DNA of 64,000 bases from Cupriavidus nantongensis (GTDB lineage Bacteria; Pseudomonadota; Gammaproteobacteria; Burkholderiales; Burkholderiaceae), in contig NZ_CP014845.1 of assembly GCF_001598055.1 (NCBI RefSeq), positions 2,108,001 through 2,172,000 on the forward strand, given 5' to 3'. The notes beneath the pieces were generated by a model. It ran no database searches. It was not told where the DNA came from and saw only the letters and a program-made list of their open reading frames with translations. Made by a program: the position numbers and the translations under genes. Shown here in pieces: positions 9,246-20,072 of this stretch (its first letter is position 1; every line of letters starts with the position of its first letter).

Positions 9246-10136
9246 ATGTCTCCAGTTTTTTTGTCGCGCTTTCGTCACGTAGTCAACGGATTGAGGAGAA
9301 CCTCACCGTCGAACGCCCGTGCGCGATCATTCGCGCACCGGTGTCGTCTTTCTGCAAGGCGACGAGTTCCAGAATTCGGCAGGGCTCGCAGCCCGTGACA
9401 CCCCGATCCGGCACGCTGAGTGAAAGGTACGATTTACGCGGCTGTCCCACCCCACCCCAGAAGAGTGGTAAGAGGGTAACCAGCGCCGTCGCCCGTTCGG
9501 CACGTTTCAATCGCGGGGAGCGACCTACTTGCTTGGCACACACACAAAGCGGGCATAGTTCCCGGTGGGCAGCAGAGGGTGCGGCAACGGCGGACGAGGA
9601 TTAATGCCCCGGCAATGTTCCGGACGGAGGCACCCAATTCCCCATAACCTGCTGCGGCGCGACGGGGCTGCTCACGTCGAGCGGAACGCGTCGTTTATGC
9701 GAACTGGGTGTGGACAGCGAATGGGCGAGTCCGCGCTTCGGTGCGGGGCTGGATGGACGCCCATGGAACAAGGCACTGCGGGGCTGCACTTCTGCCAGCA
9801 AGCCTGGAGCGCGTGCCGACTGACAGATGGTGGAATCCCGGCTTAGGGAATGGGGTACGTGGCTTCAATCCAGAGTGGAGGCATCACCCGTTGAAATGCT
9901 TGAAGAATGAGTGGCGTCCGAACCATGTGGGAATGGAGGCGTCCACCCTTCTATGTTTCCCCGCCCTCGGATATACTTTTTTAACGCCGATCTGATAAGG
10001 CTCTCGGTGGCTACCGGCCGGAGACGGGCTGTCCGGTGTCGCAACCGGCCGGACGAAAAACAATTAATGGTCTGCGAGCCTCCCCGACGACCCATTGCAG
10101 CGCGGCGCACTCGCTGCACCCCCGCACAACTTCGGC
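9246..10136. other. Long intergenic region with regulatory-looking repeats, no gene recognised
   Basis: About 890 bp between the divergent DUF1302 remnant and the LAL regulator. Short open frames exist on both strands, but none has family features or a convincing ribosome-binding site. Two structures stand out: a C-rich tract CCCACCCCACCCC at 9446-9458, upstream of the minus-strand operon, and two identical palindromes CCGGCCGG at 10014-10021 and 10045-10052, 31 bp apart, just upstream of the regulator. The region probably carries both promoters. Worn remnants of a lost gene cannot be excluded. Confidence 0.6.
10014..10052. promoter_or_regulatory. Paired CCGGCCGG palindromes before LAL regulator
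   Basis: Two perfect 8-bp palindromes, each preceded by A (ACCGGCCGGA), start 31 bp apart, close to three helical turns, and so would lie on the same face of the DNA. They lie 85-120 bp upstream of the likely start of the LAL regulator gene. Both location and spacing suit a dimeric or tetrameric regulator, but in GC-rich DNA such palindromes also arise by chance. Confidence 0.4.
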
Positions 10137-12836
10137 ATGCGCGCGTCTCGGGGTAATAGAGCTGAGTTTGAGGAGACTGCTATCCGCACGTTGAGCCAAG
10201 ATCCCGCGCTGTTGCTCAAGGCCACTGCGCCGCGCGTCGTTCCTCGCTTTTTGGATCGCGAGCGTCTGCAACTCAGTCGCCTCGAAGTCGACGGGGCCCA
10301 CGTGACGGTCTTGCTTGCGCCCGCAGGGTTCGGCAAGACCTCGCAACTCAATCAATGGCGTCGCGAAGTGCTGGCACGGGGAGGCATAGCCTTCTGGTAT
10401 ACGATCGACAGTCGCGATGACCCCCTGCGCCTGGTACGCGGGCTTACACGTTCGGCCCAGTCAACATGCGGAAAGCTAGGTTTTGCAGATCCAGTCGTGG
10501 AGTGGATCGAAGCGCGCGATGACGCTCAGGAAGCCATGACCGGATGGCTGGCCGAAATAGCGGAACTATCGGTCGAGGTGCTATTGCTGCTAGACGATAC
10601 CCACCTCCTTCCCACACCCGCCCGCCGGGAAGTCCTCAGCTATCTGCTGGGCAATGCACCAGCTAACTTGCACATTGCACTGGCCGCGCGGCCAACGGGC
10701 GCACTGGTGGCCAGCGGAACGCTGAGCACGGCCAAGGTCACACGCGTGACTGCCTCTGATTTGCGCTTCCGGCCAGACGAAACTCTGACTGTGCTTTCCG
10801 CCGCCATGGGGAGCGGGAGCGACGTGGAAGCTGGAGTGCATCTTCACGAGTTGATTGAAGGTTGGCCCTTGGGCGTCCAGTTGGCGGTCGCCGCACTCAA
10901 GCGCGGAGGCGATCTTGAAGGACTGTTCGGAGCTGCGACGGCCGACATCCGCCGCTATTTCGTAGATGCCGTGATCGACCGACAACCAGCCGATGCCGTC
11001 AATATGTTGATACGGCTGGCGGATTTCGATGTGATTCATGTCGACCTGTGTCCGGCAGTGCTCGAGCGCAGCGACCTTGGGCCGGAACTGCTACGACTGC
11101 GAGACGAGACGCCGCTGTTGCTGCAAGCCGAAGACAGCGACTGGATGCGCATGCATCCACTCGCCCGCGAGATCCTCCGCGAGCGCCTGAACCATTTGCC
11201 TAAGGCCGAGCGACTTGCCATGTCGCAACGAGCGTGCGCCTGGTATGTCGATCACGGACTATACGAGGAAGCAGCGCATCACGCCTTTATTGCCGGGGAT
11301 GTCGAGACCGCCATTTCCCTCATCGAACGCAGCAGTCATCAAATGACCGCACAGGGAAAGAGCGCCGCAGTGCTGGCGTGGTATCAGCGCCTGCGCCCGG
11401 ATGAACTCCAGCAACGCCCCGGATTCTGGACTCCAGTTGCCTGGGCCTTGGCCATGAGCGATCGACATGCCGAGGCGCAACCGCTTATCGATCTCATCCT
11501 TGCGCAACCTGAACTTTCGATCGAGGCGCGGTTCGAAGCGCATCTAATCGCTGGCGTTGCCGCGGTATTTGCAGATCGCACCGACCGTCTGGCGGCAATT
11601 CTTGAGAAGTGGCCAGAACCGCCGCCGGAAGCGCGGCCCGAAGCGACGCCGGTCCATTGCAACCTCAAGGCCTTTCTCGCTTTGTACCGCGGACAACCAG
11701 ACCAGGCGCGGCTGGAATCGGGCCGCATCGCCAATCTGGATCGGACGCAGACGTATTCGCCAGTATCCTATGCATTCGCTGACTACATCACAGGTTTGAG
11801 CTACTTGTGGGAAGGCCGATTCGCTTTAGCCCACCACGATCTCCGACCCGCGCTGAACCGGGCGGAGGAGCGCTTGGGCCGTTGCCATCCGGTAACGTGC
11901 CTATTGGCGGCGCTCCTGGCGCACGCCAGTTGGGAATGTGGACGGAGCGCTGATATCGCTGGGCTGTTGGCGGGGCGGTTGGCCGTGCTGAAAAGGCATG
12001 GTCTGCCCGATGCAGTAATTTCGGCCTATACGACACTGGCACGCATCGCTGACCAGGAGGACCGGCAAGACCAAGCGCTGGATTTCCTCGAATCGCTTCA
12101 CGCCATCGGCCAAGCGCAGGCTATGCCACGTCTTCAAGCGACTGCGCAGCTTGAGCTGGTGCGTCTGCACGCAAGGCGCGGCCGAACCGAGACCGTATTG
12201 GAACTGAACGCGCAACTTGATACCTTGCTTCGGGACCGCTGCGCTCAAATCCGCGACACGTCGCTCATACCCTGGGCAGACTTGCTCGCTGATCTCGGCC
12301 GTGCATATGCCTTTCTGGCCAAGAACAATACTCCATCCATTGCCGGAGCACTCGAGGCCGCCGAATCTGCAGCAGCACTGGCGGCAAGCATGAAGCGCGG
12401 GCGGGATGCCGTAGAGTCTCGCCTCCTTCGCGCTGAAGCGCTACGGCGCCAAGGCTCTGGAGACGCATCTGCTGTGCGGGCCGAAGGGATGAGTCTGGCC
12501 CTGGCTGGCGGCATGTTACAGCTACTGCGTGAAGCGGGGGAACGAGCTGAAGCCGTCGGTGTGCGCTCGTCAGTAGCACCGGACCGAAGTGAATCGTCCC
12601 CTGCGCTCACTGCGAAACAGCAGCAGATCCGCGCTACGGCCTTGTTGACCGCCAAGGAAAGGGAAATTCTGTCGTTGCTCAGCGGCAACCTGAGCAATAA
12701 GGAAATCGCGCTAGCGATGGATTTGAGCGAAGACACGATCAAGTGGCACATGAAGAATTTGCTCAGCAAGCTCAACGCCGGTAGCCGCAAACATGCACTT
12801 GCGCGCGCGCGACAGCTTGGGCTGTTCGAGCATTGA
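10137..12836 (+). CDS. MalT-like LuxR-family (LAL) ATP-dependent regulator
   Basis: Large transcription activator of the LAL/MalT type, about 899 aa. An N-terminal ATPase domain carries Walker A APAGFGKTS (about residues 61-69) and a Walker B-like VLLLLDDTH; a long helical repeat region follows; the C-terminal LuxR helix-turn-helix reads LLTAKEREILSLLSGNLSNKEIA...DTIKWHMKNLLSKL. Such proteins usually activate catabolic operons when ATP and an inducer bind. It is divergent from the minus-strand acyl-CoA operon and upstream of a paralogous dehydrogenase, so either is a plausible target. The start is uncertain: ATG 10137 was chosen, TTG 10191 would also fit. A second LAL regulator lies at 20073-22856. 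Confidence 0.9.
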   Translation: MRASRGNRAEFEETAIRTLSQDPALLLKATAPRVVPRFLDRERLQLSRLEVDGAHVTVLLAPAGFGKTSQLNQWRREVLARGGIAFWYTIDSRDDPLRLVRGLTRSAQSTCGKLGFADPVVEWIEARDDAQEAMTGWLAEIAELSVEVLLLLDDTHLLPTPARREVLSYLLGNAPANLHIALAARPTGALVASGTLSTAKVTRVTASDLRFRPDETLTVLSAAMGSGSDVEAGVHLHELIEGWPLGVQLAVAALKRGGDLEGLFGAATADIRRYFVDAVIDRQPADAVNMLIRLADFDVIHVDLCPAVLERSDLGPELLRLRDETPLLLQAEDSDWMRMHPLAREILRERLNHLPKAERLAMSQRACAWYVDHGLYEEAAHHAFIAGDVETAISLIERSSHQMTAQGKSAAVLAWYQRLRPDELQQRPGFWTPVAWALAMSDRHAEAQPLIDLILAQPELSIEARFEAHLIAGVAAVFADRTDRLAAILEKWPEPPPEARPEATPVHCNLKAFLALYRGQPDQARLESGRIANLDRTQTYSPVSYAFADYITGLSYLWEGRFALAHHDLRPALNRAEERLGRCHPVTCLLAALLAHASWECGRSADIAGLLAGRLAVLKRHGLPDAVISAYTTLARIADQEDRQDQALDFLESLHAIGQAQAMPRLQATAQLELVRLHARRGRTETVLELNAQLDTLLRDRCAQIRDTSLIPWADLLADLGRAYAFLAKNNTPSIAGALEAAESAAALAASMKRGRDAVESRLLRAEALRRQGSGDASAVRAEGMSLALAGGMLQLLREAGERAEAVGVRSSVAPDRSESSPALTAKQQQIRATALLTAKEREILSLLSGNLSNKEIALAMDLSEDTIKWHMKNLLSKLNAGSRKHALARARQLGLFEH

Positions 12837-13197
12837 CAACGATTTTCAATGTTCTGAGCCACTAGCGCCAGCCAACCACGCCGCGCCACTATGATCTGAA
12901 GCCAGAAGTGAAAGCCCCTAACGGTTTCGAACAAGTTCGCATTGATGCGGACAGCAGCGCGGCAGATTGATGCCAGCGCACGATCTTTGACACGCCATTG
13001 AGGCTGGCGCGAACCTCCTCCGCCCTATCTACTCCTACTCGCCACCCCTACAGGGTGGGGCCACCAGCAAGCCACCTTGCTAGCATCTCCTGGCATCGTC
13101 CCGGGCTATACCTCGGCTCGCCGAAATTCGGATAGGTGCTCTGGGCATGGGTCGCTCGACTCCAGGCACAAATGAACCGCGCCGGGAAAGGCCTTAC
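12837..13197. other. Intergenic region with a GC-rich inverted repeat
   Basis: About 360 bp after the LAL regulator with no gene recognised. It contains an inverted repeat, CACCC-ctaca-GGGTG, at 13043-13057, running on as GGGTGGGGCC. The same GGGTGGGGCC string occurs at 19928-19937 upstream of the ompW-like gene. No T-run follows, so it looks more like a protein-binding site than a terminator. Confidence 0.5.
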
Positions 13198-13347
13198 GTG
13201 AGACAGACTCACCGCCGACGAAAGCAAGCCCGTCCGCAGGAAATCTAGGACGCGGCGCTCGCATTTTTTGTGGAGAAGAGCTTCGCAGCCGCCCGTGTGG
13301 AAGAGATCGCGGAACGCGCAGGCGTAACCGCAGTGATCACCGCTTGA
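13198..13347 (+). pseudogene. TetR-family repressor stub (N-terminal helix-turn-helix only)
   Basis: From GTG 13198, preceded by AAAGG, the frame reads a TetR N-terminus: RRRKQARPQEI, then an in-frame TAG at 13246-13248 where a leucine codon is usual, then DAALAFFVEKSF and AARVEEIAERAGVT, and ends at TGA 13345. This is the first part of the TetR DNA-binding domain; the recognition helix end and the whole ligand domain are missing. The TGA merges with the TGAGGAG ribosome-binding site of the acyl-CoA dehydrogenase that follows. The intact ancestor probably repressed that gene. Two independent lesions, a stop and a large deletion, show it is dead. Confidence 0.8.
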
Positions 13348-13357
13348 GGAGAAATTC

Positions 13358-15154
13358 GTGAACCCGTACATCGCGCCTTTGGAGGAAATGCGTTTCGTGC
13401 TGCGGGAGCTAGCTGATATTGAACGCGTCGCCCAGTTGAGTGACGCCGAAGCGCTTTCCGATCCAGAACTGACGGACGCCATCCTCGACGAGGCAGCCCG
13501 CTTCGCGAAGGAAGTCTTGGCTCCGCTGGACGCGGTCGGCGACCGCGCGGGCGTGCGCTGGAGCGAGCAAGGTGTCACCACCGCCCCTGGCTTCGCCGCG
13601 GCATACCAGCTCTTCGTGGAGGCAGGCTGGAACAACATCTCGCTGCCTTCCGAGTATGGCGGTCAGGGCCTGCCAACCTTGCTTTGTACGGCGGTGCACG
13701 AGATGTTCACCTCGTCCAACAAGGCCTTCGCCTATTGCCCAGACCTCACGGAATTCGCCGTCAAGGCTTTGATCGCCGGCGCGAGCGAATCACTGAAGTC
13801 GCTGTACATCCCTAGGCTCGTCACTGGACAGTGGGCCGCCACGATGAACCTTACGGAGCCGCAAGCCGGCTCCGACGTCGGCGCATTACGAACCCGCGCG
13901 GAGCCCCAAGCGGACGGCACTTACAGGCTGTTCGGACAAAAGATCTTCATCAGCTACGGTGAGCATGATCTGACCGAGAACATCATCCACTTGGTCCTTG
14001 CCAGAATCCCTGGAGCGCCGGAGGGATCCAAAGGAATCTCGCTGTTCCTGGTCCCAAAATTCTTGCTGGAGGCGGACGGCCGACTAGGCCAGCACAACGA
14101 CGTCAAATGCGCAGGCGTTGAGCACAAGTTGGGCAATCACGCCAGCCCGACTTGCACAATGGTCTATGGGGGTAGCGGCGAAGGCGCGGTAGGCTGGCTC
14201 CTCGGCGCCGAGAACAAGGGTCTGCAAACCATGTTCTTCATGATGAATTCGGCCCGCTTCACGGTGGGCCAGGAAAGCACAGCGATGAGCGAGCGTGCCT
14301 ACCAGCAAGCCCTCGCCTATGCTCGTGAGCGTGTGCAAGGCAAGCTGGCCGGCGGCGGTACGGAATCTGTCCCCATCATCCGCCATCCCGATGTACGTCG
14401 AATGTTGCTGATGATGCGCAGCCAAACTGAAGCCATGCGTGCGGTGGCCTACGCGCTTGCTGGTGCCCGGGATCTCGCCGAGCGTCATTCCGACCCGGAG
14501 GTGCGTCTCGAACGCCAGGCCTTCGTCGACCTCATGATTCCGGTCTTCAAGGGTTGGGCGTCGGAGACCGCAATCGAGGTGACCTCGACCTCGATCCAGG
14601 TGCACGGCGGCCTCGGCTACATTGAGGAGAGTGGCGCTTCGCAGCCGCTACGCGATGTGCGGGTGGCGGCGATCTATGAAGGTACCACTTCGGTCCAGGC
14701 GCACGACCTGGTTGAACGTAAACTCGCGCGCGATGGGGGTGCGGCGCTGCGGGCATGGCTGTCGCAGATTCAGCTCGTCCTGCACCGATTGGACGACGCT
14801 GCGAATGGCGAGCTCCGGGATATCGCGTCCAACTTGCGCGAGGCAGTAGCAGCACTACAGGAGGCCTCCAACTGGGCAATCGCGAACTACCGGGAAAGGC
14901 CGCTCGAAGTCCTTGCCGGCTCGGTGCCGCTCCTGCGGCTCTGCGGTATCGTCGCCGGCGGCTGGCAGATGGCACGTGCGGCGCTGGCGGCGCAACGCCA
15001 TCTCGAACAGGGCCACGGTCATGCCGCCTTCCTTCGTCGTAAGCTTTTGAGCGCGCGCTTCTATGCGGCCCACGTGCTACCCCAAGCAGAGGGGCTGTCG
15101 TCGATCGCCATGCACAGTGAATGCGCAATGACGATGGGTGACGAGGCATTCTGA
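13358..15154 (+). CDS. Acyl-CoA dehydrogenase, 598 aa, paralogue of the one at 4706-6502
   Basis: Same length and layout as the minus-strand dehydrogenase: N-terminal [23 protein letters not shown]-site [13 protein letters not shown] near residue 163, YEGTTSVQ near 440 and the additional C-terminal domain. GTG start with GAGGAG 9-10 bases upstream. It stands alone behind the TetR stub, without its own ligase or hydratase, so it likely feeds the same kind of pathway as the operon at 1-9 kb. Codon use seems less GC-biased than that of its paralogue. The acyl substrate is unknown. Confidence 0.92.
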   Translation: MNPYIAPLEEMRFVLRELADIERVAQLSDAEALSDPELTDAILDEAARFAKEVLAPLDAVGDRAGVRWSEQGVTTAPGFAAAYQLFVEAGWNNISLPSEYGGQGLPTLLCTAVHEMFTSSNKAFAYCPDLTEFAVKALIAGASESLKSLYIPRLVTGQWAATMNLTEPQAGSDVGALRTRAEPQADGTYRLFGQKIFISYGEHDLTENIIHLVLARIPGAPEGSKGISLFLVPKFLLEADGRLGQHNDVKCAGVEHKLGNHASPTCTMVYGGSGEGAVGWLLGAENKGLQTMFFMMNSARFTVGQESTAMSERAYQQALAYARERVQGKLAGGGTESVPIIRHPDVRRMLLMMRSQTEAMRAVAYALAGARDLAERHSDPEVRLERQAFVDLMIPVFKGWASETAIEVTSTSIQVHGGLGYIEESGASQPLRDVRVAAIYEGTTSVQAHDLVERKLARDGGAALRAWLSQIQLVLHRLDDAANGELRDIASNLREAVAALQEASNWAIANYRERPLEVLAGSVPLLRLCGIVAGGWQMARAALAAQRHLEQGHGHAAFLRRKLLSARFYAAHVLPQAEGLSSIAMHSECAMTMGDEAF

Positions 15155-15580
15155 GCGCAGCAGGATCCATACCGTGACTGTAGCGCGCCTCGCCCCACAC
15201 GCAGATTGCTCTCAAGAAAGGCCGAGCGAAGTGCTGCAGAGAAGTCCACCGGTCAGACCACTGCAACTTTCGATTTTTCTGGCAAATGATCCATCCCGCA
15301 GCAAATATGATGAGGTCACTTACCATGAGCACCCGCAGGCGTCGAGGGGCCCTCGCAGAGATGTTGGTCCAGCGATCGTTTAGGCACCATCTTGTAAATT
15401 AATCCAGTGTGCTGAGTGCCAATGACTACATGGTTGTAGGCCTCAGCATCCAAGATAGAGCTCGGTTGCTCATCGTGTATCGAGCAACTTTTCCGGAGTA
15501 CGCGAACTGACGAGTGCCTTTCATACAGAATCGGCACTCTGCGGTTCCCCTATTGAACACCCAAGTCCAGGAAATCATTG
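15155..15580. other. Intergenic region upstream of pntA, no gene recognised
   Basis: About 425 bp, distinctly more AT-rich than its surroundings, with only short frames that lack family features. It must contain the pntA promoter. No clear terminator, repeat or insertion-sequence end was seen. Confidence 0.5.
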
Positions 15581-17188
15581 ATGCAGCCCAATCTGAGTTT
15601 GGCTCCGCAGCGCATCGGCGTGCCGCGGGAAACCTTTCCCGGCGAAAAGCGTGTGGCCACGGTGCCCGACGTGGTGGAAAAGCTCATCAAGCTCGGCTTC
15701 AAGGTGGCGGTTGAATCCGGCGCCGGCGAAGCCGCTAATTTCAGCGACGATGCTTACCACAAGGCAGGGGCCGAGATCATTGACGACGCCGCGCAGCTCT
15801 GGGCCGCGTCCGACATCGTGCTCAAGGTACGCCCGCCCAGCAGTGACGAAGTGGCGCTGATGCGCGAAGACTGCACGCTGATCGACTTCATCTGGCCTGC
15901 TCAGAACCCTGAGCTGATGCAGCAACTGGCCGCCAAGAACGCGACCGTGCTTGCGATCGACTGCCTGCCGCGCACGCTCTCGCGCGCCCAGAAGATGGAC
16001 GCACTGACCTCCACTGCGAGCGTCAGCGGCTACCGTGCCGTCATCGAAGCTGCCAGCGCTTTCGGCCGTTACTTCAACGGCCAGATTACGGCCGCAGGGA
16101 AGGTGCCGCCGGCCAAGGTCTTCATTGCCGGTGCCGGCGTGGCAGGCCTGGCGGCCATCGGTACGGCGGCCAACCTGGGCGCCATCGTGCGCGCTAATGA
16201 CACGCGTGCCGAGGTGGCCGACCAAGTCAAGTCGCTGGGCGGCGAGTTCGTCAAGGTCGACTACGAGGAAGACGGCTCGGGCGGCGGCGGCTACGCCAAG
16301 GTCATGAGTGAGGGCTTCCAGGCCGCGCAACGCAAGATGTATGCAGAGCAGGCCAAGGATGCGGACATCATCATCACCACCGCGCTGATCCCCGGCAAGC
16401 CCGCACCCAAGCTCATCACCGCCGAGATGGTGCAGAGCATGAAGTCCGGCAGCGTGATCGTGGACATGGCCGCCGAGCAAGGCGGCAATTGCGAGTTGAC
16501 CGTGCCTGGCGAAGCCGTGGTGCGCCATGGCGTGACCATCATCGGCTACACGGACCTGGCATCGCGCCTGGCCAAGCAATCGTCCACCCTGTACGCGACC
16601 AATCTGCTGCGCCTGACCGAGGAACTGTGCAAGTCCAAGGATGGCCAGGCGGTCGTCAACATGGAGGACGACGCGATCCGTGGCCTCACCGTGATCAAGG
16701 ACGGCGCCATCACCTGGCCGGCCCCGCCGCTCAAGGCTGCACCTGTGCCGGCGCCCAAGGCCGCAACTGCCCCCGTGGTCGAGAAGAAATCGGGCCACGG
16801 CCGTGGTAGCGGCGCGCCCATGCCCGCGAAGGCGCTCACCATCACCTTCGGCATCGCGGCCGTGTTGTTGTGGACCATCGGCTCCTTTGCGCCTCCGGCG
16901 TTCCTGGGCCACTTCACGGTGTTCGTGCTGGCCTGCTTCATCGGCTACATGGTGGTGTGGAACGTCACGCCCGCACTGCACACGCCGCTGATGAGCGTCA
17001 CCAACGCCATCTCCAGCATCATCGCCATTGGCGCGCTGGTGCAAATCGCACCTCCGGAACTGGGCATGGACGGACGGCCCGACGGGCTGATTCGCTGGCT
17101 GGCCTTTGCCGCGCTGGTGCTCACCGCCGTCAACATGTTCGGAGGCTTTGCCGTGACGCGCCGCATGCTTGCCATGTTCCGCAAATAA
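15581..17188 (+). CDS. pntA: NAD(P)+ transhydrogenase, alpha subunit (single-chain)
   Basis: Membrane-bound proton-translocating transhydrogenase subunit: hydride transfer between NADH and NADP+ driven by the proton gradient. The NAD(H)-binding domain fills about residues 10-385 ([18 protein letters not shown]; nucleotide fold [17 protein letters not shown]). An Ala/Pro linker follows, then four hydrophobic helices from about 430 to the end. This is the E. coli-type fused alpha chain (535 aa) and not the split PntAA/PntAB form. Start 15581 (ATG) is chosen over TTG 15578, with AGGA upstream. It forms an operon with pntB (22-bp gap). It could supply NADPH for, or rebalance cofactors of, the nearby oxidative pathway. 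Confidence 0.95.
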   Translation: MQPNLSLAPQRIGVPRETFPGEKRVATVPDVVEKLIKLGFKVAVESGAGEAANFSDDAYHKAGAEIIDDAAQLWAASDIVLKVRPPSSDEVALMREDCTLIDFIWPAQNPELMQQLAAKNATVLAIDCLPRTLSRAQKMDALTSTASVSGYRAVIEAASAFGRYFNGQITAAGKVPPAKVFIAGAGVAGLAAIGTAANLGAIVRANDTRAEVADQVKSLGGEFVKVDYEEDGSGGGGYAKVMSEGFQAAQRKMYAEQAKDADIIITTALIPGKPAPKLITAEMVQSMKSGSVIVDMAAEQGGNCELTVPGEAVVRHGVTIIGYTDLASRLAKQSSTLYATNLLRLTEELCKSKDGQAVVNMEDDAIRGLTVIKDGAITWPAPPLKAAPVPAPKAATAPVVEKKSGHGRGSGAPMPAKALTITFGIAAVLLWTIGSFAPPAFLGHFTVFVLACFIGYMVVWNVTPALHTPLMSVTNAISSIIAIGALVQIAPPELGMDGRPDGLIRWLAFAALVLTAVNMFGGFAVTRRMLAMFRK

Positions 17189-17210
17189 GAAGAACGAGGA
17201 GAACCGAACC

Positions 17211-18629
<1,419 letters not shown>

Positions 18630-18713
18630 ACAGCAGGCCTGCTTCGTTCCAATATGTGCGTATCGTAAGAACAAGCGGGCCATGCATTTCTGGAGCGAGC
18701 GTTGTGGGCGGAC

Positions 18714-18912
18714 GTCTGGCCAGCGCGATGAGCGCTTGGTTGTGACGCTTGCTGGATCTTGCGCGTGTAGGAGGCGCGTGAGATCGGTTCTCGCAAGGCC
18801 GCAAACGCAGAGAGAAACAAGGCTCGTTTGAGCACCTTGTTGCCGCGCCTGGAGGGGTGTTCACCTAGGATGGACGAGCCTGAGCGCCGGGGGACCGGCG
18901 CGACCGCGCTTA
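18714..18912 (-). pseudogene. IS110-family transposase C-terminal remnant
   Basis: Minus-strand translation reads APVPRRSGSSILGEHPSRRG, then NKVLKRALFLSAFAAL, then ISRASYTRKIQQ; after a frame change near 18747 it continues as KRHNQALIALARR in another frame. These blocks are the well-known C-terminal (transposase_20) region of IS110/IS116/IS902 elements. About 5 bp (GGCAA) appear lost at the frame change, compared with the usual GKRHNQ wording. No start, no DEDD catalytic domain and no element ends are visible. It marks a past insertion and later deletion between pntB and the ompW-like gene. Confidence 0.78.
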
Positions 18913-19034
18913 GCGCGCGTCGATGGCCAGATTCAGATGAAAACGGTGGGTCAAGATTCGATGGAAATCAACAGACGAACCAACGGCAGCCCCGTCCCGA
19001 CACAGCTTTGCCTGCGAATTTCTAGCCCAGTTCG

Positions 19035-19772
19035 CTAAAATTTGTACGAGACCGTGAGAAAGGTCATAAGCGGGCGAATTCGCAACTTGGTTTGACTGAC
19101 GATAACCGTGCCATTCGCCGTGCGCCCGGTAAGGGTCACATTGGTGTCGGTCGGGACGTACATAAGTGAAGCGCCGGCCGACCAATGCTTGCTGATTCGA
19201 TAGTCGAATCCGGCTTGAAAAGCGGGATTCCACGAGCTCGACGCTGAGGCCGTTGCTGAACTGCCGGGTCCGAAGATTTCCGTAACGAATGTGCCGTTCG
19301 TGACTTGCGCGTTGGTAAACCACGTGTAGTTCACGCCGACGCCAACGAACGGACGAAAGCGATCCACCGACTCACCAAAGTGATAACGCACCGTCAGTTC
19401 GGGCGCCCACGTTCGCGCATTACCCAGTACTCCATAGTTGTGGAGCGTCCCCCGGCCTTCTACTTCTGTCTTGGCCGGAAAGCCTCCCAGAAACGCCAAT
19501 CCGATGTGATCGGTAAAGTAATGCTCGATCAAAAATCCGACGGTATCAGCACTACGGGAACCCAAACCAGAACCTGACTGGACCTCGTGCACGGACATCC
19601 CACCGATGCTTGTCACGGTTAAGGGATCGCTGCCAGTTTGGGGAGTGCCGTGCACCCATCCTATACTCAGGACGTTATCGCCCGCACTCTGCGCGTACGC
19701 GCCATTGCTGACTGCACCAACCAATAGCGCGCCACCCAGGCCCATGGCCCGGACACATCTCCATCGCTTCAT
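19035..19772 (-). CDS. OmpW-family outer-membrane protein
   Basis: 245-aa small beta-barrel. It has a signal peptide (cleavage near AYAQS), the OmpW-type repeats FLIEHYFTDHIGLAFLGGFP, the central RPFVGVGVNYTWF, and a C-terminal aromatic residue (VSYKF) for barrel assembly. OmpW-type proteins form narrow hydrophobic channels and often sit beside genes for hydrocarbon or aromatic use. Start 19772 has GGAG 5 bases upstream; the frame to 20036 is an unsupported extension. It lies downstream of the second LAL regulator on the same strand with a 300-bp gap that includes an inverted repeat, so it may be that regulator's target. Confidence 0.9.
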   Translation of the reverse strand: MKRWRCVRAMGLGGALLVGAVSNGAYAQSAGDNVLSIGWVHGTPQTGSDPLTVTSIGGMSVHEVQSGSGLGSRSADTVGFLIEHYFTDHIGLAFLGGFPAKTEVEGRGTLHNYGVLGNARTWAPELTVRYHFGESVDRFRPFVGVGVNYTWFTNAQVTNGTFVTEIFGPGSSATASASSSWNPAFQAGFDYRISKHWSAGASLMYVPTDTNVTLTGRTANGTVIVSQTKLRIRPLMTFLTVSYKF

Positions 19773-19912
19773 CCTGTCTCCATATATTAGTTTTAGTCGC
19801 GACGCTTTCTTTTGTTGTTCGTACGCGATTGCCAATTCATGTTGGACGTTCCGGACATATGGCCCGCACCCGCACGAACTGTGAAGAAACTGTATGCTGC
19901 AGATACGGAATA

Positions 19913-19937
19913 GGCCCCTCCCAGGAAGGGTGGGGCC
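19913..19937. promoter_or_regulatory. GC-rich inverted repeat upstream of ompW-like gene
   Basis: GGCCCCTCCC (19913-19922), spacer AGGAA, GGGTGGGGCC (19928-19937): arms match at 9 of 10 positions. It lies about 140 bp upstream of the OmpW-like start. Neither strand shows a T-run after the stem, so an operator is more likely than a terminator of the LAL gene. The right arm is repeated near 13053 and resembles the tract at 9446. Confidence 0.45.
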
Positions 19938-20072
19938 GGTAGGAGACAACCCAATTTGAAGGAATTGAGCACGGCACTCGAGTGCGTTCGACGCCGTCTC
20001 AGAAGGCAGCGCAACACCCGATGAAGGGCCAGCCAATGTGAAAAGATGGCGAACGCTGATCGTCAGCGCCCC

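Noticed and set aside
13043..13062. Rho-independent terminator for the first LAL gene
   Set aside because: More than 200 bp after the stop and no T-run; an operator is the better reading.
18630..18650. AGCAGGCCTGCT palindrome as a pntB terminator
   Set aside because: Short stem, no loop and no T-run; too weak to call.
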